A stretch of DNA of 64,000 nt from Labilibaculum filiforme (GTDB taxonomy: Bacteria; Bacteroidota; Bacteroidia; Bacteroidales; Marinifilaceae), in contig NZ_MVDD01000002.1 in NCBI RefSeq assembly GCF_002843315.1, forward strand, positions 496,001-560,000, read 5' to 3'. Below are positions 1-9,019 of the stretch, piece by piece. The notes below the pieces were generated by a model. It was not told the origin of the DNA and ran no database searches. It saw only the letters and a program-made list of their open reading frames with translations. Both the position numbers and the translations under genes were made by a program. Position 1 is the stretch's first letter. The number at the start of each line of letters is the position of its first letter.

Positions 1-716
1 TCGGCTTGATCGGTTTGTAATACCGCTCCAATATTCTTTCCTATATCAATATCTGCGATATCAATCGATAAAATTTCAAAAGCAGTACCAGCATCCAAAC
101 CTTTTTCCAACACTACACGAGAGATATAATCAGGATTTTCAAGAACTGACTTATGCGATTCATTTGAACCAATTGAAGATACAATTCCTTCTCCAACCCT
201 TGCTAGTACAGTTTCCTCTCCTGCTCCTCCAACTAATTGTCGAATATTCGCACGTAAAGTAACCCTCGCTTTAGCGATTAACTGAATACCATCTTTAGAA
301 ACAGCTGTTACAGGTGGAGTGTTAATTACTTTAGGAATAACGCTCATTTGTACTGCTTCATACACATCTCTACCAGCCAAGTCGATTGCTGTAGCCATTT
401 TAAAGGACAAATCGATATTCGCCTTTGATGCCGAAACCAAAGCATGTGTAACCTGAGCAACGCGCCCTCCAGCTAAATAGTGAGCTTCGAGTTCATCCCG
501 ATTCAATACTAAACCAGCTTTTGTACCTTCAATTAAAGCACTTACAATTACTTTTGGTGGAACTTTTCTCCATCTCATAAACACAAGCTGAAGTAAAGAA
601 ATTTTAACTCCTGACAAAAGAGCCGAAAACCAAAGACCAACTGGGACGAAATAGAATAATATATATATTCCAACCCCAACGGCGACAATTAACATTATTA
701 ATGCACCAATTTCCAT
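1..716 (-). CDS. floA: Flotillin-like protein FloA (C-terminus cut by window edge)
   Basis: Membrane-anchored SPFH/flotillin-like scaffold of the FloA (UPF0365) family, which organises membrane microdomains. The ATG at 716 opens a frame that begins [14 protein letters not shown], one hydrophobic N-terminal hairpin, followed by the soluble FloA core with stretches such as FMRWRKVPP and ALVSASKAN; it ends at the window edge at LQTDQA. About 238 residues are visible of the roughly 330 usual for the family, so the Ala/Glu-rich C-terminal part is missing. It starts 10 bases after the stop of the NfeD gene, and NfeD-flotillin pairing is a well-known arrangement, which supports both calls. It is the last visible member of a four-gene leftward operon. 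Confidence 0.93.
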   Translation of the reverse strand, partial: MEIGALIMLIVAVGVGIYILFYFVPVGLWFSALLSGVKISLLQLVFMRWRKVPPKVIVSALIEGTKAGLVLNRDELEAHYLAGGRVAQVTHALVSASKANIDLSFKMATAIDLAGRDVYEAVQMSVIPKVINTPPVTAVSKDGIQLIAKARVTLRANIRQLVGGAGEETVLARVGEGIVSSIGSNESHKSVLENPDYISRVVLEKGLDAGTAFEILSIDIADIDIGKNIGAVLQTDQA

Positions 717-726
717 TTGATTTATT

Positions 727-1191
727 TTAGATAGGTTTTACAATTACAACTTTATCAACAATACCAACTACTATAACTTTTGTTTTCTCGTCAACGTAGG
801 AACCTGTAGATCTTGCCTCTACAATTTTTTGATCCAACTTCACTTTTCCCATTGGAGCCAAACGAGAGACGCAGATCCCTTGATCCCCAATATTAATATT
901 TTCATCATCTAGCTTTTGAACTTTCGAATCCACTTCTGTATTCAACATGATTTTATTCCAAGTTTTCGACTTTAAAGCTAGAAATAAGGAAATTATACCA
1001 AAAATTACTGTCGCCAAAATAGTTAAATGTCCAATAGAACTTCCATAATGATCGTAGGACATATAAATACCACCTACTATCATTAAAACACCTCCAATAG
1101 CTGCCACTGTAATTCCAGGAATTACTAAGAATTCCAAAAGCAACAGAACAATTCCAAAAACAATAAGAAGTACAATAATTAGCGCTGTCAT
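727..1191 (-). CDS. NfeD-family short membrane protein
   Basis: A 154-residue partner protein of the flotillin-like FloA. Residues 1-72 form about three hydrophobic segments (the first is [19 protein letters not shown]), and residues about 80-154 are a small beta-rich domain of the NfeD C-terminal OB-fold type ([18 protein letters not shown]). It lacks the N-terminal ClpP-like protease domain of long NfeD proteins, so it belongs to the short class. It lies 26 bases after clpS and 10 bases before floA. The family role is thought to be assembly or stabilisation of flotillin rafts; the exact biochemical function is not established. Confidence 0.88.
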   Translation of the reverse strand: MTALIIVLLIVFGIVLLLLEFLVIPGITVAAIGGVLMIVGGIYMSYDHYGSSIGHLTILATVIFGIISLFLALKSKTWNKIMLNTEVDSKVQKLDDENINIGDQGICVSRLAPMGKVKLDQKIVEARSTGSYVDEKTKVIVVGIVDKVVIVKPI

Positions 1192-1217
1192 TTTCTACAA
1201 ATCTGATTTATTTAACA

Positions 1218-1502
1218 CTATACAATATTAACTTTTAATCCTTTCTCTGCTAATCTATCGCGCATTGGCTTAATGGTACTCATCTTGCCTTTCTTTACAT
1301 CACATTTCCCTTTATAATGAGTAATGTAAGCACATTGTTCTGCCTGATCCGGTTCATGTTCACAGACATCAACCAATGCATCCACAACAAAATCAAAGGT
1401 GTGAAAATCATCATTAATAAGCATTAATGTTTTGCGATTTAAAAGATCGCTAATTACATCGCTCTCCTCTTTATCTGTGCGTATATCTCTGCTCCCAAAC
1501 AT
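1218..1502 (-). CDS. clpS: ATP-dependent Clp protease adaptor ClpS
   Basis: Adaptor that binds the N-domain of ClpA/ClpC-type unfoldases and delivers N-degron substrates. The 94-residue product carries the family core: NDDFHTFDFVVDALVDVC near residues 30-47, then QAEQCAYITHYKGKCDVKKG. The Asn-Asp-Asp of the substrate pocket region and the His of THYKGK are present. The length is normal for ClpS with a short disordered N-terminus. It starts 15 bases after the SPOR-domain gene and is followed by the NfeD gene, so it is co-transcribed with envelope genes and not next to clpA. Confidence 0.92.
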   Translation of the reverse strand: MFGSRDIRTDKEESDVISDLLNRKTLMLINDDFHTFDFVVDALVDVCEHEPDQAEQCAYITHYKGKCDVKKGKMSTIKPMRDRLAEKGLKVNIV

Positions 1503-1517
1503 AGTAGATATCTCTAA

Positions 1518-3722
1518 TTATTGTCTTAAAATTTCGAGTGCTTGCTGAATAGTAATTTTATCATTTCCTGAAAATGCCACTGTAAAAGCATCACCCAATC
1601 CAGCTTCCCGAAGTTCCATTTTCAATTTACTCACTTTGCTGTAAGAATCAAAATCGCCAACGGTACAAATTGTATATCCCCTATAATCCTTTGAATAATC
1701 GATCGGATACTTTGAAAAACGTTTCAATTTTAACTTAACATCTTCGGGCACCTCGGTAGCATACGCTCCAACCTGAACCCGAAAAGAAACCTGCTCATTA
1801 ACAACTGCAGTAGTAGTTTTTGCAGGACTAACCTGCTCGGCTGGTTTCGCTTCATATTTATAGTCCTGATCGGTAGCTTTAATTGCAGCACTTAAGCTAG
1901 CTTTCACCCCATCCTTGTAGGCAACCACGAAAGTATTGGGAAATAATTGACGAACTTCAGGAATTTCCTTCTTCGCTGCCGCAAAAGTTGGATAAGACCC
2001 TACCATATATTTATACATTTTTCCGTTATCAACAACTTCCTCTTTTACATCCTTTAAGCCTAAAAAGAAACTGGACTCGGCTCGGTTCGAGAAAACACCC
2101 ACCTGTAAATGATATTCATATCCCTCCTTGGCTTTATTCGCTCTATAGGCTTCTGTTTTTGCACCACTAGCAGGAATTACCTCCGAACTCATTACTAATT
2201 GTTGTTTTGTTGCAGGAGCATGAACCTCGGCAGTAACCGTACCAATAATATTTTTATTCAAATAATCAGCTTCTTCAGACTGAGACTTTCGCAATTTATT
2301 TTGTGCCTGTTTACTCAATTCAAAAGATCGTTGCTCTAATTTTGATATTTTATTTGCAAGCACATTATGAGGCATCCCCTCCAAACCATTCAACTCGCCT
2401 CTTAAATCGTCGGTATAATCAATTAAACTATCCGAATTGAATTGGTCATTCTTTGCTTCAATAAAAACCTCCCGAGCATCGCCCGACTTAAATTCATTCA
2501 AATAATGATAAGTTAGCTCGCCAGTAATTGGAAAATTAAAATAAGGAAAATCGTTACTCCTGTATTTATTCGAATAGGTAAGTTCTTCTGTATCCGCCTG
2601 AAATAAATTTCCATCGACATTTTCCGCTCCAATACTTAAGCTAGCGATATTTGCCAGCAAATCAGGATTCATTACTACTTTTTGCTCTGAATAGTCGGAC
2701 AATTTGATTTTATAAATAGTGACCTCATTTTTTCCATTATCTCTGCTAGAGGCAAAACTAGCATACTCGTCGGTTAAATCGGTAGCAAAAAACAGATCAT
2801 TCGATGTTGAATTAATTGGAAAACCCATATTTTGAGGTTCCGTCCAAGTGTCTGATATTTCGTTGTATACCGATTTAAAAATATCAAAACCTCCCATACT
2901 TGTGTGTCCTTGTGAACAAAAGTAAAGCGTTCTTCCATCGTTAGACATGAATGGATATACTTCGTCGTAATCGGAATTTAGGGCTTTTAACTCTTCCCAT
3001 TCACCCCAACCACCATTTTTTAAACGTTTAGCACGAAATAAATCCCGTCCTGTTTTTTTATTTTTCCCTACACTTGAGAAATAAATATACTGTCCTTTGT
3101 TCGCCAAACAAGCTACCTCTTTATCTCCCTCGCCATCATATCTGGAAGTAAGCGATTTGTCTTTTTTTGACAATCGATCTTCAAAACCGTCAATATCGTA
3201 ATATCTAAAAAACTCGTTACTACTTACTACTTTCTTATTTTTAACATCTACAACATAATAAGAATTCACCAAGGGCAAACCATTCTGGCACATCTCAATT
3301 AAGCGATCGATACCAACTGATTTTTTCTTATAATATTCGCTAAATTTTCGATAGTAACGTATTGCAGAATTAAACTCATAATTCATATGAAAAGCTCGTC
3401 CTAAAAAATAGGGAACCGAGGCATTAACATTTTTTGTTGATGCAATTTTAAGGTGCTGAATAGCCTCCTTAACATCTTTATTTTCTTCCACTTGGCAAAC
3501 ACCTAGATAATAATTATACTCGGGGTCTTGCGGATATACATTAATTAATTCCTGATACAATGGCAAGGCATTCGTAAAATTCTCTGCATCGAAGAATGTA
3601 AAAGCTTCCTGCTCTATTTGCTGCTCCGTTTTTCCTCCATTAAAGTTTTGCGCGAAAGAAAACTGGAAAAGGAAAAAAGAAAGAAAAAATAAACCGTAGT
3701 GTAATCTCATTTTATTATTCAT
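1518..3722 (-). CDS. TPR-PD40-SPOR envelope protein
   Basis: An exported protein of 734 residues from the ATG at 3722. A longer frame begins at a TTG at 3776, but the ATG is followed directly by a signal peptide (HYGLFFLSFFLFQFSFAQ). Domains in order: TPR-like helices about 30-160 (DAENFTNALPLYQELINVYP); a PD40/WD40-like propeller about 190-360 with blades such as YPFMSNDGRTLYFCSQG; a linker; and two SPOR domains near the C-terminus (YEYHLQVGVFSNRAESS and SFRVQVGAYATEVPED). SPOR domains bind denuded peptidoglycan, so the protein is probably periplasmic and bound to the cell wall. TPR plus PD40 resembles T9SS/gliding proteins such as PorE, but with SPOR in place of an OmpA-like domain. First gene of the operon with clpS, nfeD and floA. 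Confidence 0.85.
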   Translation of the reverse strand: MNNKMRLHYGLFFLSFFLFQFSFAQNFNGGKTEQQIEQEAFTFFDAENFTNALPLYQELINVYPQDPEYNYYLGVCQVEENKDVKEAIQHLKIASTKNVNASVPYFLGRAFHMNYEFNSAIRYYRKFSEYYKKKSVGIDRLIEMCQNGLPLVNSYYVVDVKNKKVVSSNEFFRYYDIDGFEDRLSKKDKSLTSRYDGEGDKEVACLANKGQYIYFSSVGKNKKTGRDLFRAKRLKNGGWGEWEELKALNSDYDEVYPFMSNDGRTLYFCSQGHTSMGGFDIFKSVYNEISDTWTEPQNMGFPINSTSNDLFFATDLTDEYASFASSRDNGKNEVTIYKIKLSDYSEQKVVMNPDLLANIASLSIGAENVDGNLFQADTEELTYSNKYRSNDFPYFNFPITGELTYHYLNEFKSGDAREVFIEAKNDQFNSDSLIDYTDDLRGELNGLEGMPHNVLANKISKLEQRSFELSKQAQNKLRKSQSEEADYLNKNIIGTVTAEVHAPATKQQLVMSSEVIPASGAKTEAYRANKAKEGYEYHLQVGVFSNRAESSFFLGLKDVKEEVVDNGKMYKYMVGSYPTFAAAKKEIPEVRQLFPNTFVVAYKDGVKASLSAAIKATDQDYKYEAKPAEQVSPAKTTTAVVNEQVSFRVQVGAYATEVPEDVKLKLKRFSKYPIDYSKDYRGYTICTVGDFDSYSKVSKLKMELREAGLGDAFTVAFSGNDKITIQQALEILRQ

Positions 3723-4090
3723 AGAATCAATTTCTTGAAAATGAAAATTGGGAAAACAAAGAATGCTTTCCTCCAATTAACAACAAAAAACAATAATTTG
3801 CCTGCAACTATATTATTTTAATCAACAAAACCTCTTGTATCATGCAGGTTCTAACAAAAAGTTAAGATAGTAATTATTTCATAACAAAGATAATATATAA
3901 TGTGTAAGTACGAAATTACAAATTTGCAATTAAGATTAACAAAATAATGTTTTCAAAAGATAAAAAAGAAATCAGCACTTGCTATATTTAAAGGTATTTT
4001 TTTTTAACTTCCATGCTTAGTAATTTTTACACTAAAAATTCGTGCCTCTATTCTTATAAAGGTATATTTGCAATTCAAATTTCTGTATCG
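3723..4090. promoter_or_regulatory. Divergent promoter region between the SPOR operon and bcp-recA
   Basis: This 368-base gap holds no gene. Leftward, a TATCTTTG box on the minus strand (3885-3892) with TTCG 18 bases upstream (3911-3914) could serve the SPOR-clpS-nfeD-floA operon. Rightward, TTCG (4039-4042), a 20-base spacer and a perfect TATATTTG (4063-4070) match the Bacteroidota TTTG-N19-TAnnTTTG promoter, and lie 20 bases before the bcp ATG. The rest is AT-rich with no clear motif. Confidence 0.5.
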
Positions 4091-4558
4091 ATGACAAACT
4101 TAAAAGAAGGAGATAACGCACCAGAATTTACTGGTTTAAATCAAGATGAAAAGGAAATTAAACTTTCCGATTTCAAAGGCAAAAAAGTTATCCTGTACTT
4201 TTATCCGAAGGACAATACCCCTGGATGCACTGCCGAATCGTGCAATTTAAATGAGAACTACGACAAACTGACTAAAAAGGGATTCGAAGTTATTGGAGTA
4301 AGTCCGGATAAAATTTCCTCGCATCAAAAATTTATTGCAAAATACAATTTAGCATTTAATTTAGTTGCCGACACCGAAAAAGAAATACTGGAGGCATATG
4401 GTGCGTGGGGAGAGAAAAAACTGTACGGAAAAACCTATATGGGAGTACTTCGCACTACTTTTATAATTTCGGAGGAAGGAATTATTGAAAAAGTATTTCC
4501 GAAAGTTAAAACAAAAGATCATACCAATCAGATTTTATCTGAAATGGGATTACTGTAG
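4091..4558 (+). CDS. bcp: Thiol peroxidase of the BCP peroxiredoxin family
   Basis: Cytosolic thioredoxin-dependent peroxidase that reduces H2O2 and organic hydroperoxides. The 155-residue protein from the ATG at 4091 contains the motif YFYPKDNTPGCTAESCNL: the peroxidatic Cys is residue 46 and the resolving Cys is residue 51, the spacing of atypical two-Cys BCP proteins. An in-frame ATG at 4013 would add 26 residues, but a promoter box (4063-4070) lies between the two ATGs, so the downstream start is preferred. recA follows 25 bases after the stop, so peroxide defence and recombination are probably co-transcribed. Confidence 0.94.
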   Translation: MTNLKEGDNAPEFTGLNQDEKEIKLSDFKGKKVILYFYPKDNTPGCTAESCNLNENYDKLTKKGFEVIGVSPDKISSHQKFIAKYNLAFNLVADTEKEILEAYGAWGEKKLYGKTYMGVLRTTFIISEEGIIEKVFPKVKTKDHTNQILSEMGLL

Positions 4559-4583
4559 TAAATAAATAATTGATAAATATATT

Positions 4584-5603
4584 ATGAGCGCAAAAGAAGT
4601 TTTAGAAATAAACAAAGAAAAACTAAAAGCACTCCAGTTAACCATGGAGAAAATTGATAAGACCTATGGAAAAGGTGCTATCATGAAAATGGGAGACAAT
4701 GCCGTTGAAGATATTGCCACCATTTCGACAGGGTCTTTATCTTTAGATATGGCTTTAGGTGTGGGGGGACTACCAAGAGGACGAATTATTGAAATTTACG
4801 GACCAGAATCTTCTGGTAAAACAACCCTGGCCATTCATGCTATTGCTGAAGCGCAAAAAGCAGGTGGTATTGCTGCGATTATCGATGCAGAACATGCATT
4901 CGATCGTTCGTATGCCGAAAGATTAGGTGTTGACACTGAAAATCTATTAATTTCTCAACCAGATAATGGAGAGCAAGCTTTAGAGATTGCTGACCAGCTG
5001 ATTCGCTCATCGGCAATTGACATTATTGTAATTGACTCGGTTGCAGCTTTAACACCGAAAGCGGAGATTGAAGGGGAAATGGGAGAATCAAAAATGGGAT
5101 TACAAGCCCGTTTGATGTCTCAGGCATTACGTAAGCTTACAGCAAACATCAATAGAACCAATACTACTTGTATTTTCATTAACCAATTGCGTGAAAAAAT
5201 TGGTGTAATGTTTGGAAACCCTGAAACTACAACCGGTGGTAATGCACTTAAATTTTATTCTTCGGTTCGTTTGGATATCCGAAGAATCGGACAAATTAAA
5301 GATGGCGACGAAGTAAACGGAAATCACACTCGTGTGAAAGTGGTAAAAAATAAGGTTGCTCCTCCATTCCGAAAAGCAGAATTCGATATTATTTACGGAG
5401 AAGGAATTTCCAAAACAGGTGAAATCATCGATCTTGGTGTTACTTACAACGTAATTAAAAAGAGTGGATCTTGGTTCTCATACGGAGAAACTAAATTAGG
5501 TCAGGGTCGCGAAGGAGTAAGAAAACTTCTTATTGATAACGTAGAATTGGCAGAAGAATTAGAAGCTAAAATTATTGAGGCAATCAATACCCCAGTGGCA
5601 TAA
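4584..5603 (+). CDS. recA: Recombinase RecA
   Basis: DNA-dependent ATPase for homologous strand exchange and LexA-type co-protease activity. The 339 residues are a normal RecA length. The Walker A motif GPESSGKT is at 73-80, followed by the [19 protein letters not shown] segment, the Walker B strand [12 protein letters not shown] and the L2 region with [22 protein letters not shown]. No LexA-type SOS box is recognisable just upstream; transcription probably comes through bcp, 25 bases away. A strong terminator follows at 5629-5662. Confidence 0.98.
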   Translation: MSAKEVLEINKEKLKALQLTMEKIDKTYGKGAIMKMGDNAVEDIATISTGSLSLDMALGVGGLPRGRIIEIYGPESSGKTTLAIHAIAEAQKAGGIAAIIDAEHAFDRSYAERLGVDTENLLISQPDNGEQALEIADQLIRSSAIDIIVIDSVAALTPKAEIEGEMGESKMGLQARLMSQALRKLTANINRTNTTCIFINQLREKIGVMFGNPETTTGGNALKFYSSVRLDIRRIGQIKDGDEVNGNHTRVKVVKNKVAPPFRKAEFDIIYGEGISKTGEIIDLGVTYNVIKKSGSWFSYGETKLGQGREGVRKLLIDNVELAEELEAKIIEAINTPVA

Positions 5604-5628
5604 TTTTTCCCAAAACAATTTATATCGA

Positions 5629-5662
5629 AAGGCTCTCCATTTTAATTGAGAGCCTTTTTTTT
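5629..5662 (+). terminator. Rho-independent terminator after recA
   Basis: Inverted repeat GGCTCTC (5631-5637) and GAGAGCC (5648-5654), 10-base loop, followed by eight T residues (5655-5662). Confidence 0.9.
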
Positions 5663-5793
5663 ATAAAAACAGCACTTCCAATTCTAAACGCAAGCTACCA
5701 TCTCCTTGTATCTGCTAAACCATTATTAAATGTGTTGCGTAATTCTTACATTTACGGTGCTAATATAAATTAACACAACAAAGCTATACAATT

Positions 5794-7890
5794 ATGACAA
5801 ACAAACAACTTTTGTTAGGCTTGGCAATTGTAACAGGATTATCATCCTGCAAACAAAACGCTGAGGAATCAAAAGACGATTCGTCGTACAAAACACCGGA
5901 AATAAAACTAGAGTCGGATGTAATGACTCCTGAAGTTTTATGGTCGTTCGGACGTCTTGGAGGAGAAAATATCTCGCCCGACGAAAAAACTATTCTTTAC
6001 GGAGTAAGTTATTTTAACAAGGAAGAAAATCGTTCGTACCGCGATTTATATACCCTTCCCGTTGAAGGTGGTGAACCAGTTCAATTAACCAACACAGAAA
6101 AAAAAGAATTCAACGAAATTTGGAGACCTGATGGTAAAAAGATCGCCTATATAAGTTCTGCAAGTGGAAGCACACAAATATGGGAAATGAATCCGGATGG
6201 AAGTAATCCTGTTCAGGTTTCCGACATTGAAGGAGGAATAGATGCATTTGCTTACTCTCCGGACATGAGTAAAATTTTCTACCTAAAAGAAGTTCAGGCA
6301 GAAAAGGCAGTTAAAGATCTGTATCCTGACCTACCAAAAGCAAATGCTCGGGTAATTAACGACATGAACTACCGTCATTGGGACAATTGGGTGGATACCT
6401 ATACTCATATTTTTATTGCTGATTACAGAGAGAAAATTACTGCAGGTAAAGATATTATGGAAGGTGAAAAATGGTCGGCTCCGGTAAAACCTTTTGGTGG
6501 AACGGAACAAATAGCATGGTCGCCCGATTCAAAAACATTGGCTTATGTGTCGCGAAAATTACAAGGCGTAGAATATGCAAAATCGACCAATTCGGACATC
6601 TACTTTTTCGATATCGCTACTAGCGAAACCAAAAACATGACCGAAGGAATGATGGGTTACGATATGAACCCAGTATTCTCGCCTGACGGAAGCAAAATGG
6701 CTTGGGAAAGTATGGAGCGTGATGGTTACGAAGCCGATAAAAACCGTTTATTCGTGATGGATTTGGCTAGTGGCGAAAAAACATTTTACACGAAAGATTT
6801 CGATCAAAATGCGCAAGCCTTAACTTGGACTGCCGATAGTAAAGGAATTTATTTTATTTCGGGATGGCATGCCGTACAGGAAATTTACAAGCTAGACTTA
6901 GCCTCTGGAAATATCAAACAAGTTACCGAGGGCATTCACGATTACCATACCATACACATTGCTGGCGACGCGCTAATTGCAACCAAGGTTTCGATGTCGA
7001 AACCTGCTGAAATCTATAATGTAAATCCGGAAACAGGCGATGCAGAAGAGATTTCTTTCGTGAATAAAAATATTCTGGAGCAGTTAGAAATGGGAAAAGT
7101 AGAGAAAAGATGGATTACTACAACCGACAACAAACAAATGTTGGTTTGGGTAATTTACCCTCCTCATTTCGATGCAACTAAAAAATATCCTGCTTTACTT
7201 TACTGTCAGGGAGGACCACAGGGAACTGTTTCGCAATTTTGGAGCTACCGTTGGAATTTTCAGATGATGGCCGCGAACGATTATATAGTTGTTGCACCAA
7301 ACCGTAGAGGATTGCCTGGTTTCGGTCAAGAATGGTTGGAACAAATTTCGGGCGATTATGGTGGACAAAACATGAAAGATTATTTAAGTGCAATTGATGC
7401 CGTTAAAGAAGAACCATTTGTTGACGAAAACCGTTTGGGTTGCGTTGGCGCATCTTACGGAGGATTTTCTGCATTTTGGTTGGCCGGACATCACGAGAAA
7501 CGCTTTAAAGCTTTTATTGCTCACGATGGAATGTTCAATTTAGAAGCTCAGTATTTAGAAACCGAAGAAATGTGGTTCGTAAACTGGGATTTAGGCGGTG
7601 CTTTCTGGGAAAAAGACAATAAAATTGCACAGCGTTCCTATGCAAATTCTCCACATAAATTTGTCCAAAATTGGGACACTCCTATTTTAGTGGTGCACGG
7701 TGGAAAAGATTACCGTATTGTTGAATCGCAGGGAATGCAGGCATTTAACGCTGCACGCCTACGCGGAATTCCTGCTCAACTGCTACATTTACCTGAAGAA
7801 AACCATTGGGTACTTGGCGTTCAGAACGGAATTTTGTGGCAACGTACTTTCGCCAACTGGTTGGATAAGTATGTGAAAGAAGCAAAATAA
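5794..7890 (+). CDS. S9-family prolyl oligopeptidase, predicted lipoprotein
   Basis: A serine peptidase of 698 residues, probably an aminopeptidase or dipeptidyl peptidase (S9B/S9C-like) acting on oligopeptides in the periplasm or at the outer membrane. The N-terminus ends in a lipobox (TGLSSC). Residues about 45-430 form a PD40-like beta-propeller (SPDEKTILYG, WRPDGKKIAYISSASG), and about 440-698 form the alpha/beta hydrolase domain. The catalytic triad is visible: Ser554 in GASYGG, Asp639 in HGGKDYR and His671 in EENHW. It stands alone between two terminators. Substrate specificity cannot be read from sequence. Confidence 0.93.
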   Translation: MTNKQLLLGLAIVTGLSSCKQNAEESKDDSSYKTPEIKLESDVMTPEVLWSFGRLGGENISPDEKTILYGVSYFNKEENRSYRDLYTLPVEGGEPVQLTNTEKKEFNEIWRPDGKKIAYISSASGSTQIWEMNPDGSNPVQVSDIEGGIDAFAYSPDMSKIFYLKEVQAEKAVKDLYPDLPKANARVINDMNYRHWDNWVDTYTHIFIADYREKITAGKDIMEGEKWSAPVKPFGGTEQIAWSPDSKTLAYVSRKLQGVEYAKSTNSDIYFFDIATSETKNMTEGMMGYDMNPVFSPDGSKMAWESMERDGYEADKNRLFVMDLASGEKTFYTKDFDQNAQALTWTADSKGIYFISGWHAVQEIYKLDLASGNIKQVTEGIHDYHTIHIAGDALIATKVSMSKPAEIYNVNPETGDAEEISFVNKNILEQLEMGKVEKRWITTTDNKQMLVWVIYPPHFDATKKYPALLYCQGGPQGTVSQFWSYRWNFQMMAANDYIVVAPNRRGLPGFGQEWLEQISGDYGGQNMKDYLSAIDAVKEEPFVDENRLGCVGASYGGFSAFWLAGHHEKRFKAFIAHDGMFNLEAQYLETEEMWFVNWDLGGAFWEKDNKIAQRSYANSPHKFVQNWDTPILVVHGGKDYRIVESQGMQAFNAARLRGIPAQLLHLPEENHWVLGVQNGILWQRTFANWLDKYVKEAK

Positions 7891-7915
7891 TATTTAAAGA
7901 AAATTACCCTATAGA

Positions 7916-7952
7916 ATCCTCATCAAACAAAAGTATGATGAGGATTTTTTTT
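7916..7952 (+). terminator. Terminator after the S9 peptidase gene
   Basis: Perfect 10-base stem ATCCTCATCA (7916-7925) with TGATGAGGAT (7936-7945), followed by a run of T to 7952. Confidence 0.9.
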
Positions 7953-8014
7953 ATTCAAAACACAATCCTATATAATATATAAGTCACCTTCCATATCTAT
8001 GCAAATAAAATCCC

Positions 8015-8022
8015 TAAGTTTG
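8015..8022 (+). promoter_or_regulatory. Promoter -7 box before the DMT transporter
   Basis: TAAGTTTG matches the TAnnTTTG element exactly and lies 19 bases before the ATG at 8042. No good TTTG element is seen 19 bases upstream, so only half of the promoter is supported. Confidence 0.45.
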
Positions 8023-8041
8023 CAGTAAATTATTCATTCCT

Positions 8042-8965
8042 ATGAAAAAGTTTCTATTCTCTACAACCGCACTTGCAATTTTTGCATGTTTACTTTGGGC
8101 AACACCATTTACGGCAATTAAAATTGGCTTAAAATACACTACTCCTCTTCAATTTGCAGGCATTCGATTTTTCCTTTCGGGATTAATTATTCTTCCTTTT
8201 ATAAAAGATTTAAAATTCAAACTACGAGAATCGAAAAAAAGATGGCGATTTATACTTTGGGTTGCCCTTTTACAAACTACTTTTCTTTACGGATTATTCT
8301 ATACGGGAATAAGTTATGTGCCTGGAGCTTTGGCAGCAATGCTAATTGGTGCGCAGCCTTTATTTGCAGCATTCTTTGCTCACTTTATGCTAAAAAATGA
8401 CAAAATGAGCTGGCAAAAGATTTTTGCGATCCTACTGGGAATCATCGGAGTGTGCATTATTAGTTTGGGCAGAGCCGATTTTGTATTAAGCACTACTATT
8501 CCGCTAGGTGTAGGAATTTTGATCCTGAATAATATTGTGGGAAGTACTGGGAATGTAATTGTATCGCGCGATGCAAAAGACATGCCCCCAAGAGTTTTAG
8601 CCTCCTTCTCGATGATTATTGGTGGCGCGGTATTGATGCTTATTTCTATTCCCGTAGAGCATCCTTCGTGGAACACAATTTACCCTGGCGAATATTACAT
8701 TTCCTTAGCTTGGCTAGCCATGGTTTCGGCATTTGCCATTACTATTTGGTTTGGTTTGCTACAACGCCCTGGAGTAAAAGTTTCCAATTTAAATACTTGG
8801 AAATTTATTGTGCCAATTTTTGGTGCTTCCTTAAGCTGGTTAATTCTTCCCAACGAATATCCCGATCTACTTTCCATTACCGGAATGATGGTAATTGCCT
8901 GCAGTTTACTTCTGGTTAATTATTTAAACCGAAGAGCGGTAAAATTAGAAATTGCCAACAGATAA
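8042..8965 (+). CDS. EamA/DMT-family transporter
   Basis: Inner-membrane exporter of the drug/metabolite transporter superfamily, 307 residues, with ten hydrophobic segments arranged as two EamA repeats. The first repeat opens with ALAIFACLLWATPFTAIKIG and contains the typical YTTPLQFAGIRFFLSG segment; the second begins near residue 155 (TTIPLGVGILILNNIVG). The Lys/Arg-rich C-terminal tail should be cytoplasmic. Family members export amino acids or other small metabolites, but the substrate is not predictable. Only weakly similar by eye to the other EamA protein in the window (28122-28997). Confidence 0.9.
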   Translation: MKKFLFSTTALAIFACLLWATPFTAIKIGLKYTTPLQFAGIRFFLSGLIILPFIKDLKFKLRESKKRWRFILWVALLQTTFLYGLFYTGISYVPGALAAMLIGAQPLFAAFFAHFMLKNDKMSWQKIFAILLGIIGVCIISLGRADFVLSTTIPLGVGILILNNIVGSTGNVIVSRDAKDMPPRVLASFSMIIGGAVLMLISIPVEHPSWNTIYPGEYYISLAWLAMVSAFAITIWFGLLQRPGVKVSNLNTWKFIVPIFGASLSWLILPNEYPDLLSITGMMVIACSLLLVNYLNRRAVKLEIANR

Positions 8966-9019
8966 CCAACAAAGTTCTTTATAGGCAACAATTTGCTTTT
9001 AGGAGAAAAGGGGCTCTTT

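Noticed and set aside
4013-4090. Upstream ATG extending bcp by 26 residues
   Set aside because: A promoter box (4063-4070) lies inside the extension, and the extra residues do not look like a peroxiredoxin N-terminus.
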